A stretch of DNA of 64,000 nt, from contig NZ_JBPWOA010000002.1 of NCBI RefSeq assembly GCF_051781005.1, positions 1 through 64,000 on the forward strand, given 5' to 3'. Each line of letters starts with the position of its first letter. Position 1 is the stretch's first letter. The DNA is from Anabaena sp051781005. Lineage in GTDB: Bacteria; Cyanobacteriota; Cyanobacteriia; Cyanobacteriales; Nostocaceae. Shown piece after piece: positions 34,303-42,251 of this stretch. Position numbers and translations under genes: made by a program. The notes below the pieces were generated by a model. That model was not told the origin of the DNA. It worked only from the letters and a program-made list of their open reading frames with translations, and made no database searches.

Positions 34303-35307
34303 GTGAAAATTCCAAGTTCGATCTGGACATTACTCATTGGCATCGTGCTAACCCTAGCCAGCCTTTGGTACGGTCAAAATCACGGTCTGTTACCCACAGC
34401 CGCATCTGATGAAGCCGTCTTAGTAGATGGTCTATTCAACACGATGATGATAGTTTCTACAGGTATATTTCTACTTGTTGAAGGTATTTTAATTTACGCC
34501 GCAGTTAAATACCGTCGCCGTGCTGGTGATAATGAAGATGGACCAGCAATTGAGGGTAATGTACCTCTAGAAATACTCTGGACGGCGATCCCAGCAATTA
34601 TCGTCCTCGGTATTTCTGTTTACAGCTTTGATGTCTACAACGAAATCGGTGGTTTTGATCCTCATGCAGTCCATGCAGCCCCAGAAACACCGATGATGCA
34701 AGAATCAATGTCAATGCCAGGAACAGCTATTGCTGCCACTTTAAGCGATACACCTCCTAGCACCGAACCCAACCTGATTGCCCAAGTAGATAATGTCACT
34801 CCCCAACAAGGGGAAAAGCCATCACAATTAGTCATTAACGTCTCCGCACTCCAGTATGCTTGGATTTTCACCTACCCAGATACAGGCGTGACAACTGGTG
34901 AACTTCATGTACCTGTTGGTCAACAAGTGGAAATGAACATGACAGCTAACGATGTCATCCATGCCTTCTGGGTTCCAGAATTTCGCCTCAAACAAGATGT
35001 GATCCCCGGTAGACAAAGTGAGATTCGCTTCACACCCAATAAGGTGGGTGAGTATACCTTAATTTGTGCTGAACTTTGTGGACCCTACCACGGAGCTATG
35101 AAAACCCAAGTAGTGGTAGAGTCCCAAGAGGCTTATGACACTTGGATGCAAGAACAACTAGTTGCTAGTAAAGAAACGCTGAATCAAGCCGTTGCCGTTA
35201 ACTCGACGGATTTATCCGCAGATGAATTTCTCGCCCCCTACACTAAGGACATGGGAATTCATTCAGAAATGCTACATCAAGTTCACCATGAGTCAATGGT
35301 TAGATAG
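34303..35307 (+). CDS. ctaC: Cytochrome c oxidase subunit II
   Basis: A 334-residue protein with GTG start at 34303. An N-terminal helix (SIWTLLIGIVLTLASLWYG), a second helix (MMIVSTGIFLLVEGILIYAAV), a PLEILWTAIPAIIVL segment, and a periplasmic cupredoxin domain with the CuA site: HAFWVPEF, then CAELCGPYHGAM. A Met- and Pro-rich insertion (about residues 118-165, with MMQESMSMPG) lies between the membrane anchor and the CuA domain. It accepts electrons from cytochrome c6 or plastocyanin. First gene of ctaC-D-E. Confidence 0.95.
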   Translation: MKIPSSIWTLLIGIVLTLASLWYGQNHGLLPTAASDEAVLVDGLFNTMMIVSTGIFLLVEGILIYAAVKYRRRAGDNEDGPAIEGNVPLEILWTAIPAIIVLGISVYSFDVYNEIGGFDPHAVHAAPETPMMQESMSMPGTAIAATLSDTPPSTEPNLIAQVDNVTPQQGEKPSQLVINVSALQYAWIFTYPDTGVTTGELHVPVGQQVEMNMTANDVIHAFWVPEFRLKQDVIPGRQSEIRFTPNKVGEYTLICAELCGPYHGAMKTQVVVESQEAYDTWMQEQLVASKETLNQAVAVNSTDLSADEFLAPYTKDMGIHSEMLHQVHHESMVR

Positions 35308-35359
35308 TCGAAGTTAACGGCTAATGACCTATGACTAAATAACTAATGACTAATTGACT

Positions 35360-37054
35360 ATGACACAAGCACAGTTACAAGAAACTGCTAATATCCCTGC
35401 TCATATTGAAGAAGAAGGGGAAAGACATTGGCGTGACTTCTTTGGCTTTAGTACCGATCATAAAGTGATTGGCATTCAATACCTAGTCACCTCGTTTATT
35501 TTTTACTGCATTGGCGGCGTGATGGCTGATTTGGTGCGGACAGAATTACGTACTCCAGATGTAGATTTTGTCACTCCAGAAGTCTATAACAGCCTGTTTA
35601 CACTCCACGCCACCATCATGATTTTCCTGTGGATTGTGCCAGCAGGGGCGGGTTTTGCTAACTATCTCATCCCCCTGATGATTGGGGCTAGGGATATGGC
35701 TTTCCCCCGCTTGAATGCTGTGGCTTTTTGGATGATTCCCCCGGCTGGTATCCTGCTCATTGCTAGTTTAGTAGTGGGTGATGCCCCAGATGCCGGTTGG
35801 ACTTCCTACCCTCCTTTGAGCTTGGTAACAGGTCAAGTGGGAGAAGCAATTTGGATCATGAGTGTGCTGTTGTTGGGTACGTCTTCGATTTTGGGGGCGA
35901 TTAACTTTATCGTCACCCTGCTGAAAATGCGTGTTCCCAGCATGGGTATCTATCAACTGCCTTTGTTTTGTTGGTCAATGTTTGCAACTTCTGCACTGGT
36001 ATTGATATCAACACCAGTTTTAGCGGGGGCGTTGATTCTCCTTTCCTTTGACTTATTGGCAGGGACAACATTTTTTAATCCGACTGGTGGTGGTGATCCG
36101 GTGGTGTACCAGCATATGTTCTGGTTTTACTCCCACCCTGCGGTTTACATCATGATTTTGCCGTTTTTTGGGGCAATTTCGGAAATTCTGCCGGTTCATG
36201 CTCGCAAACCAATTTTTGGTTATAAAGCGATCGCTTTTTCGTCTCTAGCTATCAGCTTTTTGGGGTTAATCGTCTGGGCGCACCATATGTTTACCAGCGG
36301 TATCCCTGGCTGGTTACGGATGTTTTTTATGATCACCACAATGATCATCGCTGTACCCACAGGCATTAAAATTTTCGGTTGGTTAGCAACCATTTGGGGT
36401 GGCAAAATTCGCCTCAATAGTCCCATGTTATTTGCAATGGGCTTTTTAGGAACCTTTGTAATTGGCGGTATCAGTGGCGTAATGTTGGCAGCCGTGCCTT
36501 TTGATATTCACGTTCACGATACTTATTTTGTCGTGGCACACCTCCACTACGTTCTCTTCGGTGGTAGCGTTTTAGGGATCTTTGCCGCTATCTACCACTG
36601 GTTCCCGAAAATGACGGGAAGAATGATCAATGAATTTTGGGGTAAGGTTCACTTTGTTTTAACCATTGTTGGTCTAAATATGACCTTCTTACCCATGCAC
36701 AAGTTAGGCATGATGGGTATGAATCGCCGTATTGCCCAATATGACCCCAAATTCACATCATTAAATGAAATCTGTACTTACGGATCTTATATTCTCGCAA
36801 TTTCCACATTACCCTTTATTATCAATGCCATTTGGAGTTGGTTATACGGACCTAAAGCTGGTAACAATCCTTGGCAAGCACTGACCCTAGAGTGGATGAC
36901 CACTTCACCACCAGCAATTGAGAATTTTGAAAAACTGCCCGTATTGACCACTGGCCCTTACGACTATGGCGTAAAAGAGAAAAAAGTTGATATCAGCGCA
37001 GTGTTAAGCGTTCAACCTGACGAACCATATCCAACCATTGAGTCTGGTGTGTAA
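35360..37054 (+). CDS. ctaD: Cytochrome c oxidase subunit I
   Basis: About 564 residues from the ATG at 35360, with twelve membrane helices. The ligands are visible: TLHATIMIFLW (heme a), WFYSHPAVYIMILP (CuB His and the linked Tyr), VWAHHMFTSG (CuB His pair) and HDTYFVVAHLHYVLFGG (heme a3 and heme a). It is the catalytic subunit that reduces O2 to water and pumps protons across thylakoid or plasma membrane. It is 52 bp from ctaC; the gap to ctaE is filled with short tandem repeats. Confidence 0.96.
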   Translation: MTQAQLQETANIPAHIEEEGERHWRDFFGFSTDHKVIGIQYLVTSFIFYCIGGVMADLVRTELRTPDVDFVTPEVYNSLFTLHATIMIFLWIVPAGAGFANYLIPLMIGARDMAFPRLNAVAFWMIPPAGILLIASLVVGDAPDAGWTSYPPLSLVTGQVGEAIWIMSVLLLGTSSILGAINFIVTLLKMRVPSMGIYQLPLFCWSMFATSALVLISTPVLAGALILLSFDLLAGTTFFNPTGGGDPVVYQHMFWFYSHPAVYIMILPFFGAISEILPVHARKPIFGYKAIAFSSLAISFLGLIVWAHHMFTSGIPGWLRMFFMITTMIIAVPTGIKIFGWLATIWGGKIRLNSPMLFAMGFLGTFVIGGISGVMLAAVPFDIHVHDTYFVVAHLHYVLFGGSVLGIFAAIYHWFPKMTGRMINEFWGKVHFVLTIVGLNMTFLPMHKLGMMGMNRRIAQYDPKFTSLNEICTYGSYILAISTLPFIINAIWSWLYGPKAGNNPWQALTLEWMTTSPPAIENFEKLPVLTTGPYDYGVKEKKVDISAVLSVQPDEPYPTIESGV

Positions 37055-37166
37055 TTAATAATTCGTAATTCGTAATTCGTAATTCGTAATTGAAAGAAAA
37101 TTATGAATTACCAATTACCAATTACCAATTACCCATTACCAATTACCCATTACCAATTACCCATTT
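37053..37166. repeat. AATTCGTA and AATTACC/CCATTACC tandem repeats between ctaD and ctaE
   Basis: About four AATTCGTA octamers are followed by a mixed array of AATTACC and CCATTACC units that fill the 120-bp gap inside the oxidase operon, so transcription must cross it. Confidence 0.85.
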
Positions 37167-37174
37167 AAAAATTC

Positions 37175-37795
37175 ATGCAAAGTCAGATAATTGACCCAGC
37201 GAAAATTGAACAGAATCATCACCATGAAGCTGTAGAAGCTCATCACGAAGCACATCCAGACCATCGTATGTTTGGGTTGGTTGTCTTCTTGATTGCTGAA
37301 GGGATGATTTTTGTAGGGATGTTCGGGGCTTATTTAGCTTTCCGTTCTATGTTACCTGTCTGGCCTCCCGCAGGTACACCAGAATTAGAACTGTTGTTAC
37401 CTGGTGTGAATACCATTATTTTGATTAGCAGCAGTTTTGTCATGCACAAAGGTGATACTGCAATCAAAACCAATGATGTCAAAGGAATGCGGACTTGGTT
37501 GGCAATTACTGCCGCAATGGGTGCAATTTTCTTAACGGGTCAGATTTATGAATACACCCATCTAGAATTTGGTTTAACTACCAATTTATTTGCCAGTGCG
37601 TTTTACGTCTTAACTGGTTTCCACGGACTGCACGTAACTATCGGAGTGTTGGCGATTTTAGCAGTTTTGTGGCGATCGCGCACTCCTGGTCACTACAGCA
37701 ACGAAAAGCACTTCGGCATTGAAGCCGCTGAACTGTACTGGCACTTCGTAGACGTAATTTGGATCATTCTGTTCGGATTACTGTATCTACTTTAA
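37175..37795 (+). CDS. ctaE: Cytochrome c oxidase subunit III
   Basis: A 206-residue, five-helix form. It has a His-rich N-terminus (EQNHHHEAVEAHHEAHPDH), EGMIFVGMFGAYLAFR, the GFHGLHVTIGVL block and the terminal ELYWHFVDVIWIILFGLLYL. Subunit III stabilises the oxidase core and supports proton uptake. A strong terminator follows about 45 bp after the stop. Confidence 0.95.
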   Translation: MQSQIIDPAKIEQNHHHEAVEAHHEAHPDHRMFGLVVFLIAEGMIFVGMFGAYLAFRSMLPVWPPAGTPELELLLPGVNTIILISSSFVMHKGDTAIKTNDVKGMRTWLAITAAMGAIFLTGQIYEYTHLEFGLTTNLFASAFYVLTGFHGLHVTIGVLAILAVLWRSRTPGHYSNEKHFGIEAAELYWHFVDVIWIILFGLLYLL

Positions 37796-37837
37796 GTATT
37801 AATTACTTAGTTGTTCACTCCACTTGAATAACTTACA

Positions 37838-37862
37838 GTCCCCCACTCAGGGGGTTTTTTTA
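37838..37862 (+). terminator. Intrinsic terminator after ctaE
   Basis: CCCCC, loop ACTCA, GGGGG, then seven T. It ends the ctaC-D-E transcript, just before the convergent WD40 gene. Confidence 0.88.
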
Positions 37863-37870
37863 TAGGTTTT

Positions 37871-38950
37871 TCAACGACTCCGCCAAATATTAATTTTCCC
37901 ATCAAATCCAGCACTGGACAGAAATTGTCCATCACGACTAAACGCAATATCCTCAATGGGCTGCACCAACGCATTCACCGACTTACTCTGACTATTAAGC
38001 GTATTTTTCAACTCACCTGTAGTTAAATCCCACAGCTTAATTCCATCTTTAGCACCACTAGCTAGGGTTTTGCCATCAGGATTAATCGCAATGGCATTCA
38101 CCCAATTATTATGTCCGCTAAGGGTGTGGATTCGTTCACCACTGTTGACATTCCAAACTTTAATACTTGTATCCCGACTGGCACTAACTAAAGTTTCGCC
38201 ATTGGGTGTAAAAGCTAACCCAGTCACTATCTGAGAATGCGCCACAAATGCTCGGATTAATTTGTTACTACGCAAGTCCCATAGCTTAACTACACCTTTA
38301 TTATCACCACTAGCCAAGGTCTGTCCATCAGAACTAAGCGCTAGGGTATGAATTGCATTATCAAAGCGTACCAAGGTGGCTAGTGGCATTTGTCGTTTTA
38401 AATCCCACAAACGAATCCCATCTAAACCACCACTGACAAGAACTTTACTATCAGCAGAAACGGCTAAAGACAATATTGGACTTGTATGTCCAACAAAAGA
38501 ACGGCTAAACTCCAGACTTTTGAGATTCCAAAGGTTAATTCTGTAGTCACTACCACAACTAATCAGAGTTTCACCATTTGGAGTAATCAAGATAGAGTCT
38601 ACAGATCCTTGATGCGCTCTGTTAATCGTACCCAAAATTTTTCCCTTTTGAGGATTCCAGAGGCGAATCATACCCTCATTTTCTGCCCCACCAGTGACTA
38701 AAAGTTTAGTATTTGGGCTAAAAGCTAGAGATTTAATAGCTCCCGTATGTCCGAGTAAGGTGTGAAGTAGTTGGGGATTGGCAAAACTTTTGCTATCTGG
38801 GGATTTTGTCTTTAATTCATCAGCAGCATGAGCAGGATAACTGTAAAACTCTTGAATCATAGGAATTGATAGAGCTACAGATGTCATGAATACCAAGCTC
38901 ATACAAGAGCGAATAACCGTATTACTTCCCCTTCTTCCTTCACTTCTCAC
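37871..38950 (-). CDS. Exported WD40-repeat protein
   Basis: A 359-residue protein with GTG start and AGGAG 5 nt upstream. The N-terminal hydrophobic stretch (CMSLVFMTSVALSIPMI...SYPAHAA) is a signal peptide or anchor. Seven WD40 units follow, such as VTGLAFTPNGETLVSASRDTSIKVWNV, forming a single beta propeller. There is no kinase or other catalytic domain, unlike the protein at 20212-22284. It probably serves as a periplasmic or membrane-bound scaffold; partners unknown. Confidence 0.85.
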   Translation of the reverse strand: MRSEGRRGSNTVIRSCMSLVFMTSVALSIPMIQEFYSYPAHAADELKTKSPDSKSFANPQLLHTLLGHTGAIKSLAFSPNTKLLVTGGAENEGMIRLWNPQKGKILGTINRAHQGSVDSILITPNGETLISCGSDYRINLWNLKSLEFSRSFVGHTSPILSLAVSADSKVLVSGGLDGIRLWDLKRQMPLATLVRFDNAIHTLALSSDGQTLASGDNKGVVKLWDLRSNKLIRAFVAHSQIVTGLAFTPNGETLVSASRDTSIKVWNVNSGERIHTLSGHNNWVNAIAINPDGKTLASGAKDGIKLWDLTTGELKNTLNSQSKSVNALVQPIEDIAFSRDGQFLSSAGFDGKINIWRSR

Positions 38951-38983
38951 AGTTTCTCCTCACCTATGGACACCTATTGAATT

Positions 38984-39018
38984 AAATCAATACTCAATAC
39001 TCAATACTCGGTACTCAC
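38984..39018. repeat. CAATACT short tandem repeat
   Basis: ATCAATACTCAATACTCAAT followed by related ACTCGGTACTCACTACT units between two minus-strand genes; STRR-type. Confidence 0.7.
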
Positions 39019-39024
39019 TACTAC

Positions 39025-39318
39025 CTACTGGCGTGGTTTTTTCTTGGAAACGGTCATGATTGGTAAAGGTGGACTGGAGGAGTTAGAAGGTAAATAATGT
39101 TGCACTACAGGCTCCTCTGGTAAAGGGGGACGCTGTTGCATCCGCCATAACTTAAAAACCAGAGCTATTCCTGTTGTTCCCAAGCCAAAAGCGAACAACG
39201 ACCAGCTATCATCCAAACCACCAATCAGTGCATCTACTACACCCATTGTGACTAATGCACTAATGATAGGTTCTTTCCGATATGCTGACTTCAAAAAACG
39301 AGGTAATACAGCGTTCAT
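39025..39318 (-). CDS. Small cyanobacterial protein, one or two membrane helices
   Basis: About 97 residues from the ATG at 39318. Hydrophobic parts ISALVTMGVVDALIGG and WSLFAFGLGTTGIALVF are followed by a basic, Pro-rich tail (RMQQRPPLPEEPVV...KKKPRQ). It looks like a conserved hypothetical of cyanobacteria. No known family is recognised. Confidence 0.65.
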   Translation of the reverse strand: MNAVLPRFLKSAYRKEPIISALVTMGVVDALIGGLDDSWSLFAFGLGTTGIALVFKLWRMQQRPPLPEEPVVQHYLPSNSSSPPLPIMTVSKKKPRQ

Positions 39319-39321
39319 CAC

Positions 39322-39631
39322 AGCTTATTCAGTTCCCGTTAACTTTTTGTATAAATTTAACCTAGAATCTAACCTAGAATACCTCATAGGCAATTGACCT
39401 TTCTGATCCAAGGCTATCAAGGCATATAATATTATAGTTTTTTGGAGTTGGAGAGGTAGTGTAGTAATTCCCTATGATGTTTAGTAATTTCCTGCCAATC
39501 ATATAGCAGGTGACAGGTAAGAGTTTTTCAAAATTACGAATTACGAATTACGAATTACCCATTACCCATCACCAGCCTAAACTAGATGATGAACAACTTG
39601 GGTTAGTTAATAGCTATGCTTTCATGTGGAA
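39322..39631. other. Intergenic with short tandem repeats
   Basis: ATTACGA heptamers and CCCATTA units at about 39532-39570, and a double AACCTAGAAT near 39360. No gene is seen. Confidence 0.6.
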
Positions 39632-39802
39632 CTACTTTAAACCAAGCCATGAGAGTACGCCTTGATTGGTGAGATATTCAATCAAAACCATTAAGATAAA
39701 GCCAATCATAGCCGCCCGACCATTTAGGCGCTCGGAATATTCATTAAAACCAAATTTGGGATCTTCTAGTTTGGGGTTAACACTGGGTTGTGGTTGTGTC
39801 AT
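39632..39802 (-). CDS. High-light-inducible protein (Hlip/Scp), chlorophyll-binding
   Basis: From the ATG at 39802 the protein is 56 residues. The single helix has the chlorophyll-binding motif ERLNGRAAMIGF (ExxNGRxAMxGF), followed by MVLIEYLTNQGVLSWLGL. Hlips sit in thylakoid membranes with pigment and protect photosystem assembly intermediates under light stress. A GAGAGG site lies upstream; ten extra residues encoded before this ATG are unlikely to be translated. Confidence 0.92.
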   Translation of the reverse strand: MTQPQPSVNPKLEDPKFGFNEYSERLNGRAAMIGFILMVLIEYLTNQGVLSWLGLK

Positions 39803-40108
39803 TATCAATTTTTCCTCTCTTCTTAATGGCAAACGAAACTTTAAATTGAGCTTTTAGCTAATTGCAGTGCTTTAACTTGAGAAGTCCAACAGCAGCTTGT
39901 TGGAGAGAGCAATGCAAAAGCTGACTTTACAATTTTTAATGATTCTTTATCTATTGTAAGAATACTGGGAGATTAGTCAAGGGTAAGAGTTGGCGGTTTC
40001 TCAGGTAGATTTAGGGGAGATAGGTAAGAAATTGGCTATCTCTAATACGGAAGTAGCAAGATGGAGACTGGCAGGCTAGAGTAAATAAAAAAATATCAGA
40101 GGCTGTAA
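39803..40108. other. Divergent intergenic region upstream of hlip and ald
   Basis: About 300 bp between two divergent genes; it should hold both promoters. No clear operator or ORF is visible. Confidence 0.45.
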
Positions 40109-41200
40109 ATGGAAATCGGCGTTCCTAAGGAAACTAAGGATCAAGAGTTTCGTGTAGGGTTGAGTCCTTCTAGTGTGCGGGTGCTGCGGGAAAATGGTCA
40201 CAGTATCTTTGTCCAAACACAGGCAGGTACTGGTGCTGGATTTACAGATGATGACTATAGCAGTGCGGGAGCAGAAATTGTCTCTACACCCGAAGCTGCT
40301 TGGAATCGGGAGTTAGTTATCAAGGTGAAAGAACCCTTGGTAAGTGAGTATAATTTTTTGCAGAAGGGACAGTTATTATTTACTTATTTACATTTGGCAG
40401 CCGATCGCAAATTAACAGAACATTTACTAGATTGTGGCATTAGTGCGATCGCTTACGAAACAGTAGAACAACCAGGGGCGAATAGACTACCCTTGCTTAC
40501 CCCCATGAGCATTATCGCTGGTCGGTTAGCGGTACAATTTGGAGCTAGATTCCTAGAACGTCAACAAGGTGGTAAAGGGGTACTTTTAGGCGGTGTACCC
40601 GGTGTCAAAGCTGGCAAAGTAGTAATTTTAGGTGGTGGTGTTGTCGGCACAGAAGCCGCTAAAATTGCTGTGGGCATGGGTGCGATCGTGCAAATTTTAG
40701 ATGTCAACGTTGAACGCCTTGCTTATTTAGAAACTCTATTTGGTTCTAGAGTTGAACTGCTTTATAGCAACTCTGCCCATATTGAAACCGCAGTTAAAGA
40801 AGCCGATTTACTCATTGGTGCGGTTTTAATCCCTGGAAGGAGAGCGCCAATTTTAGTATCCCGTGATTTAGTTAAACAAATGCATCCCGGTTCGGTGATT
40901 GTGGATGTTGCAGTTGATCAAGGTGGATGTGTAGAAACATTACACCCTACATCTCACACCAGTCCGGTATATATTGATGAGGGTGTGGTACATTATGGCG
41001 TTCCTAATATGCCAGGGGCTGTACCTTGGACATCTACTCAAGCTCTCAACAACAGCACTTTACCCTATGCTGTGCAGTTAGCTAATTTGGGAATTAAGGC
41101 TTTGGATATTAATCCAGCTTTAGCTAAGGGTTTGAATGTACAGAATAATCTTTTAATACATCCCGCTGTACAAGAGGTTTTCCCTGATTTGGTGAATTAA
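40109..41200 (+). CDS. ald: Alanine dehydrogenase
   Basis: A 363-residue protein with the family signature MEIGVPKETKDQEFRVGLSP, the substrate-binding Lys in ELVIKVKEP, TYLHLAAD with catalytic His, the NAD loop VILGGGVVGTEAAKIA, DVAVDQGGCVET, and NMPGAVPWTSTQALNN. It interconverts alanine and pyruvate plus ammonium with NAD; in heterocystous species it is linked to nitrogen metabolism. The CRISPR leader begins directly downstream. Confidence 0.94.
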   Translation: MEIGVPKETKDQEFRVGLSPSSVRVLRENGHSIFVQTQAGTGAGFTDDDYSSAGAEIVSTPEAAWNRELVIKVKEPLVSEYNFLQKGQLLFTYLHLAADRKLTEHLLDCGISAIAYETVEQPGANRLPLLTPMSIIAGRLAVQFGARFLERQQGGKGVLLGGVPGVKAGKVVILGGGVVGTEAAKIAVGMGAIVQILDVNVERLAYLETLFGSRVELLYSNSAHIETAVKEADLLIGAVLIPGRRAPILVSRDLVKQMHPGSVIVDVAVDQGGCVETLHPTSHTSPVYIDEGVVHYGVPNMPGAVPWTSTQALNNSTLPYAVQLANLGIKALDINPALAKGLNVQNNLLIHPAVQEVFPDLVN

Positions 41201-41350
41201 TCATCGGCTTTTTAGCGCGGATGGGTAGGTGTAAAAAATTAGAAGTAGCAAAAAATGGCTGTATCTCTTGATGGGCTTGGTTTTGCGGCTATTAATGTTG
41301 ATGAACCATCCGCGCACCTTACACAGACTGGGTTTCAGCGTTTTTTGTTC

Positions 41351-41379
41351 TTGACACAATTCCTGAAATGGACTATGAT
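41351..41379 (+). promoter_or_regulatory. Consensus sigma70-type promoter of the CRISPR array
   Basis: TTGACA at 41351-41356, a 17-bp spacer, and TATGAT at 41374-41379. Start of transcription is expected near 41386, about 55 nt before the first repeat. A perfect -35, near-perfect -10 and ideal spacing make this the clearest promoter in the window. An 11-bp inverted repeat (GCGCGGATGGG at 41215, CCCATCCGCGC at 41383) spans the leader. Confidence 0.75.
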
Positions 41380-41440
41380 TATCCCATCCGCGCAATCGAA
41401 CCTTGAAAATCAAATACACAAAGGCTTTCAGCCTCCCGCT

Positions 41441-42113
41441 ATTGCAATTTTCATTAATCCCTATTAGGGATTGAAACCCCACAGAAGAAACGATTGCCAC
41501 ACTCAATGAAATCATTGCAATTTTCATTAATCCCTATTAGGGATTGAAACTTGATTAGGGTACGTTTATCATAGCATTATCGTTAAGGGTAATTGCAATT
41601 TTCATTAATCCCTATTAGGGATTGAAACGCGTAAACATCAACTATCTGATAAATAAGCAATTTATTGCAATTTTCATTAATCCCTATTAGGGATTGAAAC
41701 TTACTATCATTGGATTTACGCTCTATGGATTATTATTGCAATTTTCATTAATCCCTATTAGGGATTGAAACGGTCGCCCAAAGCAATATTATGATGGAGG
41801 CTTTGGATTGCAATTTTCATTAATCCCTATTAGGGATTGAAACTATCTTTTGGAGATAAATCGCTAAGATAAGAGGAATCGCATTGCAATTTTCATTAAT
41901 CCCTATTAGGGATTGAAACAAAGGATTTTGGACTTTTTCAACACACTCAAAGCCTTGTTAATTGCAATTTTCATTAATCCCTATTAGGAATTGAAACATT
42001 TATGAAGCAATTTAACGAGAAAATAGCAAATATTGCAATTTTCATTAATCTCTATTAGGGATTGAAACCGGCTCAAAGCTTGAGTAGCAGAAGTTGGGTG
42101 AATATTGCAATTT
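41441..42113 (+). CRISPR. CRISPR array, 9 repeats of 37 bp plus a truncated tenth, no cas genes nearby
   Basis: Repeats begin ATTGCAATTT and end GGGATTGAAAC, with an internal palindrome AATCCC-TATTA-GGGATT. Starts: 41441, 41514, 41592, 41664, 41735, 41807, 41883, 41961, 42032, and a remnant ATTGCAATTT at 42104. Nine spacers are 34-41 nt. The first seven repeats are identical; repeat 8 has G to A at 41989 and repeat 9 has C to T at 42051. Decay at this end, and the promoter at the other, show transcription left to right. The ATTGAAAC end would become the 8-nt crRNA 5' handle, as in type I/III systems processed by Cas6. Spacers match nothing I could see in the window. Confidence 0.97.
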
Positions 42114-42251
42114 GACTGAAAAACCCTTGTTAAAGTAACATCTCATTTAAATTTATAGTATTTTCAGCTACAGTTATCTCTCCCTCAAGTGAGCAACAAT
42201 GGAAATAAAGAACTGATATGCAGCCTTTCTTGTAAATCATGCTGCTGTTTC

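Noticed and set aside
37053..37166. Tandem repeats between ctaD and ctaE as a CRISPR array
   Set aside because: Units are 7-8 bp without spacers; they are short tandem repeats.
37871..38950. WD40 protein as a truncated copy of the kinase-WD40 gene
   Set aside because: It has its own signal peptide and start site and no remnant of a kinase domain.
41201..41527. Frames on both strands over the CRISPR leader and first repeats
   Set aside because: They read through repeats and spacers; the array explains the sequence.
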